From assembly GCA_964553035.1 (NCBI GenBank), contig CAZKJH010000109.1:1-13079 (forward strand): DNA of 13,079 bases. The letters are read 5' to 3'. Source of the stretch: JBBQIY01 sp964553035. Its GTDB lineage: Bacteria; Verrucomicrobiota; Kiritimatiellia; RFP12; UBA3636. Shown here piece by piece: positions 1-7,609 of this stretch. Positions within the stretch are counted from its first letter, which is position 1, and each line of letters opens with the position of its first letter. The translations under genes and the position numbers were made by a program. The notes under the pieces were generated by a model. The model worked only from the letters and a program-made list of their open reading frames with translations, was not told the origin of the DNA and did not search any database.

Positions 1-83
1 GAATTACGAATTATGAATTACGAATTACGAATTATGAATTACGAATTATGAATTATGAATTATGAATTACGAATTATGAATTT
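1..83. repeat. Heptamer tandem array, GAATTAC/GAATTAT
   Basis: Eleven perfect consecutive 7-bp units of GAATTAY, with C or T at the last position, run from base 1 to 77. A partial twelfth unit (GAATTT) ends at 83. The array begins at the window edge, so its true length is unknown. The period of 7 is not a multiple of 3, and no coding use is evident. A degenerate array of the same word occurs at 7610-7643 upstream of aroA. Function is unknown; spread by replication slippage is plausible. Confidence 0.95.
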
Positions 84-101
84 CAAAGGAAGACGAGTAT
101 G

Positions 102-130
102 TGGACAAAAAAGATTTTTTAAACTATAGT
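102..130 (+). promoter_or_regulatory. Candidate sigma70-type promoter for the DUF4838 gene
   Basis: TGGACA (102-107) matches the -35 consensus at five of six bases. TATAGT (125-130) matches the -10 consensus at five of six. The spacer is exactly 17 bp. Transcription would start near 137 and leave a leader of about 200 nt before the ATG at 336. The call rests on motif match only; AT-rich sequence gives chance matches. Confidence 0.45.
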
Positions 131-254
131 GGGAATGTTTTTATCATAGTAATTGGTCATAGCATTGAACAAGAATGAGTGTAAATTAACTAGTTGAAAA
201 TGCCCGCATCGGGTTACAAAGAGGTTCATAATGCAACTTTCGCAAAGATTTCTG

Positions 255-269
255 TGGAACGCTGTTCCA
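255..269. promoter_or_regulatory. 15-bp dyad, possible operator or interspersed palindrome
   Basis: TGGAAC and GTTCCA form perfect 6-bp inverted arms around the 3-bp centre GCT. The dyad lies inside the inferred transcript leader, about 67 bp before the start codon. Its size and symmetry suit a dimeric repressor such as a sugar-responsive regulator. It could also be a short RNA hairpin or one copy of a dispersed palindrome. No regulator gene is present here to pair it with. Confidence 0.35.
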
Positions 270-275
270 GATTCG

Positions 276-309
276 CTAGGGATTAGGGGACAGGTTACTA
301 GGTATTAGG
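276..309. repeat. GGATTAGGG-type word repeat upstream of the DUF4838 gene
   Basis: Imperfect copies of a TAGG-containing word occur in a row: CTAGGGATTAGGGG, then CTAGGTATTAGG. The 9-mer GGATTAGGG (280-288) recurs at 9603-9611 and 9639-9647 in the hexamer array upstream of the glycosyltransferase gene. It lies just before the ribosome binding site of the 336-3518 gene. No coding function is apparent. Confidence 0.5.
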
Positions 310-335
310 CAAACTTTTAATTAATAAGGAGAAAC

Positions 336-3300
336 ATGAGCACGATGCACTGGAAGAAAATGTATTTAACTGTAGGTTTATTGGGATTCGTAATGGGAGG
401 CGCACGTGCCGATACGCTGGTACTGGCGGATCAGGGCCTTTCCGACTATCAACTGGTTGTCCCGGCGGACTCGCCGACTCCTGAGATTGATGGTGCTCTC
501 AGGGAAACCGCTCGCCTCATCCAAACTGCGTTTCACGTCAACGGAGCGGATCTGTCCGTCGTCTCCGAAACGGAACGCGATCTGAAGAAGCCGGCGATCT
601 TCCTCGGCAATACACGCTTCGCACACGAGGCTGGTGTTGAGATCGCCAAACTACAAGGCTGGGGGTATGTGCATCAAGTTGTCGGTCGTGATCTCATTCT
701 CGCTGGACGTGACCATACAGCACCGGAAGATCCTACGGCGAAACGCAAACAGACCTGGGATCGAGTAGGAACTGCGCGCGCAGCGGTCGATTTTTTGCGT
801 CAGTACGTGGGAGTGCGCTTCTTGTATCCTGACCTATCCGCTTTCATCTCGATCACGGATGCCAAAAGCATTGCAGATTGGGAAAAATCGCCCGCCGTTG
901 AATTTCTGCCGATGCCTGTGATCGCCGTGCCTGACGATCTTAAGACCGTATTCACCCCGCGTATCGACTGGAATACGGGGCATCCCGCGTTAGGTGGTTT
1001 TTATGATATCGCCAACAACCGCTTTCCACGCGTCGACACCGTCTTCGGATGTCATACCTACGAGCGCGCCGCTCCCGTTGAAAAATATCATGAAACGAAC
1101 CCGGAGTTCTTCGCGCTGGTGGGGGGCAAGCGCATCAACGCTGGCCAATACTGTGTTTCAAATCCTGACTTTCAAGAACTGCTGTTTCAGGATATGTGTT
1201 ACTGGCTCGATCTGGGCTTTGAAACCGTAGACCTCGGCCAGCCAGACGGGTTCCGTGCCTGCCAGTGCGAGGAGTGCAAGAAACTCTTCGATACCGGTGA
1301 CGACTGGAGCGAAAAACTCTGGATTCTGCACCGCAATCTCGCCGAGCGCATCTTAGAGAAGTATCCAGACCGCTTTGTAACCCTAATGTCCTACATCCTC
1401 ACGGCTCGCCCTCCGAAGCGTTTCAAGACGTTTCCGAAGAACGTCAAGATCATGCTCTGTGGCACCAACGAGGACGACATTGAGCCTTGGCTGGACTACG
1501 AGGTTCCCGGAGGATTTACCGGCTATGTTTACAACTGGTGCCCGAACCTCGGCACTCGCTATACCCCGATGCGCACCCCACGTTACGTTGCAACACAGGC
1601 CCAAAGACTTTCCAAATACAATATCCGGGCTATCCTGCGCGATGGCTCGGGGCAACTCTTTGGACTTGAGGGGCCAGTTTATTACACGATGGGCCGCATG
1701 TTCGACGATCCCGAAAATCTTCAGGCGAAAGATCTTGTTCACGAATTCTGCGGTGCCGCATTCGGCAAGTCTGCAGGTGCCATGCTACGTTTCTACGATC
1801 GGCTGTACCACAGCATCGAACTCTACTCGGAATACCTTGGCACCCGTTGTCCGGGCTGGGGCTATGCGGATATCTATGGGCGACGCCACAAATACCTCTC
1901 GGATCCGTTCCAGCTTCTGGGCTTTCTCTATACACCGGAATTGCTCGAAAACATGGAGAAAGACCTTGCCGCAGCCGAAAAGGCGGCCGATGCCCCACGT
2001 GTAAAAGCCCGCTTGCTACTGGTGCGTCGCGAGTTCGATTATTTGGTTCATCTCGCCAACGTTGTGCATCTGTATCGCGCGTTCCAAATTGCGCCGAAGA
2101 TAAGCGCAATTCGCGATAGCTTGCTGGATGCGATTGATCAGCGCAATGCCTTTATTGCAACCCTGTACGGTGCAGAAAACAACCGCGCTCTGACGGATGC
2201 AGGCTGGAATTCGATTCTCTTTCCGTTCGGGGGACATGATGCCAATCATCTCCGTCTGGCGTACGACGGCTATCAGGAGCCGGTGAAAAATACTTGCTTC
2301 AATTGGGATACGGCGGCGATGCGCGCCGCGCCGCCCCCGGACGCTAAAAAACTTGCAATTTCGTCTACGACGGCACCTATGGCACTCGATTCTCCAGACT
2401 GGGAAAAGGCCGCTTCCGGAGAACTGTCGCCGCTACCACTCAGCACCACAGTGTCGCAAAAAACAAGCTTCCGCGCACTTTACGACAAGGATACCTTGCA
2501 TGTCAGGATTGTGTGCAATCTGTCTGGGGCGCAGGATTCGCCGTTGCCCGACGCAGAGTCTGTGCTCCTGTTTCTAACCCCCGAATCCGGCAAGGAGATC
2601 TCGTATCGTTTTGCAACGGGGCCGGACTCCAACACGCGCACGGATGCGGCCAGCGGTTTCATTACTGATGTGATGGATCCGCGCCACGGACAATATGACC
2701 CCGACTGGAATGGTGATTGGACGGTTGAAACCCGACGCGATGCTCAGGGCTGGACGGCTCTGTTTCACATCCCGATTGCCACGCTGGGTGTGGAAGTACA
2801 GACTCCAGAGACTCGTTGGCGGATGAATATCGCCCGCATTCATGCTCTGGAATCTGGCCTCACCGAACGTGCGCTCTGGTCGTCGAATGCACAGACGCAG
2901 GAACTTGAAGACCGCACCATTTTCGGAGAACTTGTTTTTCAAACGGACTCGCAAGAAACGTCCAGACATCCAGTAACGCTTTGGCGTGATGCGCACAATG
3001 CCAAAATGGGAGAAATGCCTGCTGCGTGGAAGGCACTTCCCGATCCACTGCCCGTACCCTTGCAGAATTGGAAATTTCGTGCCGATCCATTGGAACAGGG
3101 ACTCAAGCAAGGCTGGCAGGAGCCCGATCTGAAGGAGGACGGCTGGATCCCGGGTGTCGTTCCGGCGTTCTGGGCAGAAATGGGTGACGTAGGTAATTAT
3201 CAGGGTTACGGTTGGTATCGCGTCCGCTTCCAAGTGCCAGCCTCTTGGAAGGGACGATCCGTGCGGATCCTTTTCGCGGCAGCGGACGAAGAGACTTGGG

Positions 3301-3518
3301 TTTACGTCAATGGAACGCTCGTGCGTGAACACAGCGCGGCTACAGAAAACAAACCCGGTACTGATCTCTGGGAAATGCCGTTTACCGCCGAGGCTCCACC
3401 CTCGGTCTTACGCTACGGTGAGGAAAACTCGCTAGCGGTGCGTGTGAACAACACCGCCCACAACGGCGGACTTTGGCGTCCTGTGCTTGTGCATGCGGCA
3501 TCAGCCTCTGTACCTTAG
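336..3518 (+). CDS. Exported DUF4838 protein with CBM9-like and galactose-binding-like modules
   Basis: This 1060-aa protein is probably exported and binds or breaks down glycans; its catalytic activity is not known. Residues 1-25 form a signal peptide: KK near the start, a hydrophobic run, then GGARA before the likely cut. An alpha/beta region resembling the accessory N-terminal domain of GH20/GH67-type enzymes spans about 30-165. The DUF4838 core spans about 205-500 and shows H240, NPEFFALVGG (255-264) and the CxCxxC cysteines C309, C311 and C314. About 675-868 looks like a CBM9-like carbohydrate-binding module. About 912-1055 resembles the jelly-roll sugar-binding domain of GH2 enzymes (GWYRVRF, WVYVNG). 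The start at ATG 336 follows AAGGAG (326-331) with 4-bp spacing; ATG 345 fits the ribosome binding site less well. It is transcribed alone and converges on the aromatic operon. The family call is firm; substrate and activity are open. Confidence 0.85.
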   Translation: MSTMHWKKMYLTVGLLGFVMGGARADTLVLADQGLSDYQLVVPADSPTPEIDGALRETARLIQTAFHVNGADLSVVSETERDLKKPAIFLGNTRFAHEAGVEIAKLQGWGYVHQVVGRDLILAGRDHTAPEDPTAKRKQTWDRVGTARAAVDFLRQYVGVRFLYPDLSAFISITDAKSIADWEKSPAVEFLPMPVIAVPDDLKTVFTPRIDWNTGHPALGGFYDIANNRFPRVDTVFGCHTYERAAPVEKYHETNPEFFALVGGKRINAGQYCVSNPDFQELLFQDMCYWLDLGFETVDLGQPDGFRACQCEECKKLFDTGDDWSEKLWILHRNLAERILEKYPDRFVTLMSYILTARPPKRFKTFPKNVKIMLCGTNEDDIEPWLDYEVPGGFTGYVYNWCPNLGTRYTPMRTPRYVATQAQRLSKYNIRAILRDGSGQLFGLEGPVYYTMGRMFDDPENLQAKDLVHEFCGAAFGKSAGAMLRFYDRLYHSIELYSEYLGTRCPGWGYADIYGRRHKYLSDPFQLLGFLYTPELLENMEKDLAAAEKAADAPRVKARLLLVRREFDYLVHLANVVHLYRAFQIAPKISAIRDSLLDAIDQRNAFIATLYGAENNRALTDAGWNSILFPFGGHDANHLRLAYDGYQEPVKNTCFNWDTAAMRAAPPPDAKKLAISSTTAPMALDSPDWEKAASGELSPLPLSTTVSQKTSFRALYDKDTLHVRIVCNLSGAQDSPLPDAESVLLFLTPESGKEISYRFATGPDSNTRTDAASGFITDVMDPRHGQYDPDWNGDWTVETRRDAQGWTALFHIPIATLGVEVQTPETRWRMNIARIHALESGLTERALWSSNAQTQELEDRTIFGELVFQTDSQETSRHPVTLWRDAHNAKMGEMPAAWKALPDPLPVPLQNWKFRADPLEQGLKQGWQEPDLKEDGWIPGVVPAFWAEMGDVGNYQGYGWYRVRFQVPASWKGRSVRILFAAADEETWVYVNGTLVREHSAATENKPGTDLWEMPFTAEAPPSVLRYGEENSLAVRVNNTAHNGGLWRPVLVHAASASVP

Positions 3519-3547
3519 AACTGCATATTCGTTCAAACCACTTTATT

Positions 3548-3567
3548 CACGGACAGAAATGTCCGTG
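3548..3567 (+). terminator. Hairpin terminator between convergent genes
   Basis: The arms CACGGACA and TGTCCGTG pair perfectly over 8 bp around a GAAA tetraloop. A pyrimidine-rich tract with several T residues (TTTCTTC, 3571-3577) follows on the plus strand, so it best fits the end of the 336-3518 transcript. It lies 29 bp past that stop codon. The minus-strand aroQ-pheA stop is 15 bp away on the other side, so the hairpin may also end that operon, although the tract on that strand is A-rich rather than T-rich. Confidence 0.6.
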
Positions 3568-3582
3568 CCGTTTCTTCACTGT

Positions 3583-5247
3583 TCAATTCGTTGCGCTAGA
3601 GGTTTCTCCGTACCAGCCGATGATTTGGAGGCGGGGGAGTTCGTACGAGAGTTGGCAGATGGCAGACATGGCCACGGGGTCGAGAGCGGGGGCGCAAATA
3701 TCGACGAAGAATGCATATTCCCAAGGCTTGTCTGCTACAGGCTGCGAGGAGATGGCGGCGAGGTTGAGTCCGCGATCAGATAGCACTTCGAGTGCGGCCG
3801 AGAGGGAGCCGATTTTGTGCGGCAAATTCATGATGATGCCGATCCGTGTGGCATCGGACGTGACGACAAGCTTTTTGGTGACCGCGATGAAACGCGTTTT
3901 GTTGCAGTTCGTATCGCAGACCGTTTCCGTGAGCACTTCGAGTCCGTTGAGCCTCGCCGCATCGTCTGAGCAAATTGCCGCGACAGACTTGTCTGTCTGG
4001 CTTGCGACTTCTTTCGGTGCGTAAGCGGTATTCTCCACGGCGACCGTATGCCAACGTTTCGTTTTGATAATTGTGGAGCACTGCGCTAGCGCTTGTGGGT
4101 GGCTGAGCACAGTTTTAACGTCGTCGATTGTCGTGCCGGGTAAAACGGCAAGCGTATGCAAGACGGGCATATCGATATAGCGCGCAATGAACATGTTCTG
4201 CTGAAGGAGTCGGTAGACGGTATCGACAGAACCGCCGGAGGTGTTCGCCATCGGCAACACCACAGCATCGGCCCTGCCGTTCATGACCTCGTTGCAGGCT
4301 TCGGAAAACGACCATTCAGGATGATGTTCCGCATTCGGGAACAATGCCTTTGCTGCCTTTTCCGAGTAGGAGCCTATTGTTCCGCCATAGGAGACTTTCT
4401 GAACGAAGTCTAGCGAGCCGTCGGCGTATGGCGGTAGGATGGCGGTCGCGGTTTGGTGGCGAAGTTGCGGAAGCAGAATTTCGTATTGCCGTTCGCGTGA
4501 CAAGCGCATGACGGTGCGCATGAGGGATTCCGCAGCACTCTTGATGCCGGGGTCGGCAAGACTGCGCGCGAATTCATTCACCTTCGCTTCGCGACTTGCA
4601 TCGTAAACGAGCGAGCCAGAAATGGCTTTTTCGGCGGCGACTTGTTCTGAAAGCTGCATGCGCCGATTGAAGAGTTGAACGAATTGCATGTCGATTTCCG
4701 TAATCGACGAGCGAATCGAATCCATGCCGCTAACGGCCTTCTTCGGTGCACTTCCTGAGATGGAAAAGATGAAGTCTTTGGCGAGCTTTTCGAGCCCTAC
4801 GAGATAGCTCTCGAGGCCGAGTCCACAGACCTGACCAACGCATGCCGCCTGAATTACCGAAATGCTTCGGAACGGCTCCCGTTTATGGATGTCGGAAATA
4901 TGGACCTCCATGGTCGGGAGTCTGGTGAGTTGAATGGCATCAAGGATGGCGTAGCTGTAGTGCGTGTAGGCACCAGCGTTGATGACAACGCCAGCGGCGT
5001 AACCCATGGCTTCGTGCAAAGCCTTAACGATGTCGCCCTCGCAGTTCGACTGAAAGCACCGAACCTGCAAGCCGAGTGCCTTCGCTTTGTCGGCGAACGC
5101 ACGTTCAACATCTTGCAGCGAGAAGTTTCCATATTGCGATGGATCGCGCTTGCCGAGCATGTCGAGATTAGGGCCGTTAACAAGCAGCACAGTTTTCAAT
5201 GAAACAGCAGGCGTGGTTTCGGAAGGTTGTTTTTTCGGAGTGCTCAT
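3583..5247 (-). CDS. aroQ-pheA: Fusion: type II 3-dehydroquinate dehydratase / chorismate mutase / prephenate dehydratase / ACT
   Basis: This 554-aa protein joins step 3 of the shikimate pathway to the two steps from chorismate to phenylpyruvate. Residues 18-158 are a type II dehydroquinate dehydratase with NGPNLDMLGKR, R34, catalytic Y39, N90, H96, EVH (114-116) and R123. Residues 174-258 are an AroQ-class chorismate mutase with R179, R195/R196, K207, R219-E220 and Q254. Residues 285-458 are prephenate dehydratase with SHPQALAQC (382-390) and TRF (451-453), but the usual ENS is ANT (334-336) and STA is NTA (406-408). Residues about 468-540 are an ACT domain whose ESRP motif reads SSQP (500-503). 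The reading frame stays open up to 5439, inside aroC, but the ATG at 5247 begins just before the first domain and avoids a 98-bp overlap. No Shine-Dalgarno sequence is evident. It is the last gene of the aroA-aroC unit, 94 bp after aroC. Confidence 0.9.
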   Translation of the reverse strand: MSTPKKQPSETTPAVSLKTVLLVNGPNLDMLGKRDPSQYGNFSLQDVERAFADKAKALGLQVRCFQSNCEGDIVKALHEAMGYAAGVVINAGAYTHYSYAILDAIQLTRLPTMEVHISDIHKREPFRSISVIQAACVGQVCGLGLESYLVGLEKLAKDFIFSISGSAPKKAVSGMDSIRSSITEIDMQFVQLFNRRMQLSEQVAAEKAISGSLVYDASREAKVNEFARSLADPGIKSAAESLMRTVMRLSRERQYEILLPQLRHQTATAILPPYADGSLDFVQKVSYGGTIGSYSEKAAKALFPNAEHHPEWSFSEACNEVMNGRADAVVLPMANTSGGSVDTVYRLLQQNMFIARYIDMPVLHTLAVLPGTTIDDVKTVLSHPQALAQCSTIIKTKRWHTVAVENTAYAPKEVASQTDKSVAAICSDDAARLNGLEVLTETVCDTNCNKTRFIAVTKKLVVTSDATRIGIIMNLPHKIGSLSAALEVLSDRGLNLAAISSQPVADKPWEYAFFVDICAPALDPVAMSAICQLSYELPRLQIIGWYGETSSATN

Positions 5248-5341
5248 ATTGGGAAGTAAAATTGTGTATGAGTCGTTGGGAACCAATTCTGCATTCTGAC
5301 TTCTGAATGCTGTGTGATTGCAATTCTTTGCAGTCACGCCT
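5248..5341 (-). other. aroC to aroQ-pheA spacer with two small hairpins
   Basis: This 94-bp gap holds two inverted repeats. One pairs GCATTC (5291-5296) with GAATGC (5305-5310) across an 8-nt loop. The other pairs GATTGCAA (5316-5323) with TTGCAGTC (5328-5335) across 4 nt, with one T-G pair that becomes a C-A mismatch in the minus-strand transcript. Neither is followed by a T tract in the direction of transcription, so I do not call a terminator. They could be processing or mRNA-stabilising structures, or remnants of a word repeat. Confidence 0.35.
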
Positions 5342-6406
5342 CTATTGCAACATGTCCAGCAGGGTGAGGGCCATGGCACTTTCGACGACGGGAACGGCGC
5401 GTGGAACGATGCACGGATCGTGTCTGCCATGCACTTCAAGCTTATCGTTTTTCTTCGTTTCTAAATTGATGGTATCCTGTTCAATGCCGACGGAAGAGGT
5501 CGGCTTGAAGGCACATCGGATAACAATTGGCATGCCCGTAGAAATGCCGCCTTCGGTGCCGCCGGCATGATTCGTCCTCCGGGAGATTTGCCCCTTGTCA
5601 TCATAATAGAATGAATCATTGTTGATTGATCCATTGGAGCGGGACGCTGCGAAACCGCTTCCGATTTCGAAGCCTTTGGTGGCGGGGATGGACATCATGA
5701 TCCCGGCAAGTCGACCTTCGACACGATCGAAGAACGGGCTTCCGATTCCTGCTGGATAACCGGTAGCAACGGCCTCGACGACACCACCAACGGAGTCCTT
5801 TCTTTCGTAGGCCGCTGCAATGGCGGCCTTCATCAACTCGCCTTGGGCATCGTCGACAACGGCGAAGTCTTTGGCCGCGATAGCGAAGGGGTAGTTCGAC
5901 TCATCAACGGCGACATCGTGGATGCCACCGATTTCACTGATGTGAGCGCTGACGATGATGCCCCGGGCTTTGAGCATCTGCATGCAGATGGCACCGGCAA
6001 AAGTCAGTGGAGCCGTGACACGCCCAGAGAAATGGCCACCGCCTCGTGGATCGTTTGCGCCTTTGTAGCGGAGATTGCCTGTGAGATCGGCGTGGCCCGG
6101 ACGCGGCGTTGTGGCGAACCTTGTGTAGTCGCTGGCGCGCGTGTTTGTGTTGCGGATGATCGCGGCAAGCGGTGTCCCACATGTCTTTCCGCTGTACATG
6201 CCAGAAAGAACATCAATCCGATCACCCTCCTGTCGTGGGGTGGACCAAGCATTGTTTCCTGGGGCTCGGCGTCGCATGTGCGAGGTGATCTGTTCCATGT
6301 CGATTTCGAAGCCGGAAGGCAGACCATCGACAACCACCCCGAGGGCGGGACCGTGTGATTCGCCAAAGAGGCTGATCCGTATTTTATTTCCCCACATTGA
6401 ACTCAT
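5342..6406 (-). CDS. aroC: Chorismate synthase
   Basis: Chorismate synthase (354 aa, a normal bacterial length) removes phosphate from 5-enolpyruvylshikimate-3-phosphate to give chorismate, using reduced FMN without net redox change. Visible signatures are GESHG (15-19), RRRAPG (45-50), the central GGGHFSGRVTA (122-132) and the C-terminal RHDPCIVPRAVPVVESAMA (328-346). The central motif is the GGHFSGR form I associate with clostridia and relatives, not the GGRSSARET form of E. coli. The start is ATG 6406, preceded by AGGAGG (6420-6415) with 8-bp spacing. An in-frame TTG at 6412 sits only 2 bp from that site and is unlikely. The ribosome binding site lies within the aroA coding sequence and the two genes overlap by 23 bp, pointing to co-transcription and probable translational coupling. 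Confidence 0.95.
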   Translation of the reverse strand: MSSMWGNKIRISLFGESHGPALGVVVDGLPSGFEIDMEQITSHMRRRAPGNNAWSTPRQEGDRIDVLSGMYSGKTCGTPLAAIIRNTNTRASDYTRFATTPRPGHADLTGNLRYKGANDPRGGGHFSGRVTAPLTFAGAICMQMLKARGIIVSAHISEIGGIHDVAVDESNYPFAIAAKDFAVVDDAQGELMKAAIAAAYERKDSVGGVVEAVATGYPAGIGSPFFDRVEGRLAGIMMSIPATKGFEIGSGFAASRSNGSINNDSFYYDDKGQISRRTNHAGGTEGGISTGMPIVIRCAFKPTSSVGIEQDTINLETKKNDKLEVHGRHDPCIVPRAVPVVESAMALTLLDMLQ

Positions 6407-7604
6407 GTGCAATTCCTCCTGTTTTAATAAAGTCGTTGAAAAAAGTCGGGTACGATTTATCGATCGCCTGACTGTCGGTTATGGTGACATTGCCAGCGGC
6501 GCGTGTTGCTAGCATGGCGGCGGTCATGACGATGCGATGATCTCGGCATCCGTCGACTGTGCAAGCCCGAGGCCGTTGCGTACTACCGTGGATAATCATG
6601 CCGTCCTCGGTCGTCTCGACCTGAAAGCCGAATGCGTTGAGCATGGCCTGCGTGGTGGCGAGACGATCACTTTCCTTGAGGCGCAGCCGAGCAGCATTGA
6701 TGATGCGAGTTTCACACAAGGTCACAGCGGCGGCGGCGGCGAGGGCGGGAACAAGATCGGGGGTTTGTGAAACATCCAGTTCGCAGGCACCGTTCTCTTC
6801 CGATCTCTGAAGTTTTTCCAGCATGTAGGCGTAAATCCAATCACCCTGCGAAGTCTTCGGTGGCAGAGTCTGCACCCTGACCCCGTTGCCGAGATAGTTG
6901 GAGAGAAGCCAGAACGCGGCTTGCGAGAAGTCGGGCTCCGGAATGTATTTTGTGGTTGCGTGGTAGTGTTGGTTCCCGGGAACGCGGTAGCCGTCAGCAT
7001 TGCGTTCGGCAACGACACCGAAGTGTTGCATGACATCGAGCGTCATGTTGACGTAGGGTTCAGATTCGAGGGGAGATGTCAGGGCAATGTCGGAATCTGA
7101 ATTGAGAAGCGGAAGGGCGAGCAGGAGCCCAGAGATGTACTGCGAGCTGATGTTTCCGGGGATGGTGAAGCGCCCTGGCGTGAGGCGTCCGTGCAAATGG
7201 AGAGGTAGGAAAACGTTGTTACCGGGAAAGTCTAACTGCGTATGGTGCCCCTCAAAAGCATCTTTGTATTCAGCAAGTGGGCGAGTTGGGAGACGTCCTG
7301 AACCCTCGAGGATGGCGTTGATACCCTGCGCGGCGAGGACGGGGACGAGGAGGCGTAACGTGGTTCCGGATTCACCACAAAACAATTTGACCGAACCCGA
7401 TCCTGGGTTCGCTATCAGGATTCGGTTTAAGCATTCCAGCGTGGCCTTGATGTCTTCCGACATGACGGCCTCATTGGGGAGCACGCACAGCGATACATTG
7501 CCAGCAAGCGCAGAGCAGATGAGACCCCGGTGCAGGAGACTTTTGGATGGCGGAACTTCGATGTCGCCGTTGAGTGTTGAGGGGGTGATCGTGATGGAAT
7601 GCAT
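6384..7604 (-). CDS. aroA: 3-phosphoshikimate 1-carboxyvinyltransferase (EPSP synthase)
   Basis: EPSP synthase transfers the enolpyruvyl group of PEP to shikimate-3-phosphate, the step just before chorismate synthase. At 406 aa it is slightly shorter than the usual ~427. Conserved features are PPSKS (18-22, with K21), GESGTTLR (77-84), GSGRLPTRPL (101-110), SSQY (153-156), TPDLVP with D283, RLKESDR (308-314), DHR (355-357) and KSYPTFF (383-389). The GESGTTLR loop replaces the NAGTAMR loop of E. coli-type enzymes, and RLPTRPL is the form common in Gram-positive-like sequences. The ATG at 7604 is the only good start; no Shine-Dalgarno sequence precedes it and the leader there is pyrimidine-rich (CTCTCC). 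It is the first gene of the operon, with aroC overlapping its 3' end. Confidence 0.93.
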   Translation of the reverse strand: MHSITITPSTLNGDIEVPPSKSLLHRGLICSALAGNVSLCVLPNEAVMSEDIKATLECLNRILIANPGSGSVKLFCGESGTTLRLLVPVLAAQGINAILEGSGRLPTRPLAEYKDAFEGHHTQLDFPGNNVFLPLHLHGRLTPGRFTIPGNISSQYISGLLLALPLLNSDSDIALTSPLESEPYVNMTLDVMQHFGVVAERNADGYRVPGNQHYHATTKYIPEPDFSQAAFWLLSNYLGNGVRVQTLPPKTSQGDWIYAYMLEKLQRSEENGACELDVSQTPDLVPALAAAAAVTLCETRIINAARLRLKESDRLATTQAMLNAFGFQVETTEDGMIIHGSTQRPRACTVDGCRDHRIVMTAAMLATRAAGNVTITDSQAIDKSYPTFFNDFIKTGGIAHEFNVGK

Positions 7605-7609
7605 GGAGA

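Larger units (their letters stand above)
84..335. other. Gene-free leader upstream of the DUF4838 gene
   Basis: No convincing gene is visible in this 252-bp stretch, which is AT-rich in its first half. It holds a sigma70-like promoter (102-130), a 15-bp dyad (255-269), a GGATTAGGG-type repeat (276-309) and the Shine-Dalgarno sequence of the next gene. The inferred transcript leader of about 200 nt is long enough to hold a regulatory element, but I recognise no known riboswitch in it. Confidence 0.7.

Noticed and set aside
1..83. CRISPR array
   Set aside because: The units are 7 bp, directly adjacent and without spacers; no cas gene is nearby.
99..122. Seven-codon ORF (MWTKKIF) after AAGGA, possibly a relic gene start or leader peptide
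   Set aside because: It overlaps the -35 box of the candidate promoter, stops at once, and the downstream frames are closed by stops; too little to support a gene.
255..269. LexA/SOS box
   Set aside because: GAAC and GTTC are separated by 3 bp, whereas the Gram-positive SOS box has 4, and no damage-response gene follows.
84..335. Riboswitch in the long leader
   Set aside because: I see no conserved core of any riboswitch class I know; only a short dyad and word repeats.
2574..3332. 252-aa minus-strand frame inside the DUF4838 gene
   Set aside because: It lies wholly within a clear coding gene, lacks recognisable domains and a ribosome binding site, and reads as a shadow frame.
5248..5439. 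64-residue N-terminal extension of the aroQ-pheA product
   Set aside because: It would overlap aroC by 98 bp and encodes no recognisable domain; the ATG at 5247 sits just before the dehydratase fold.
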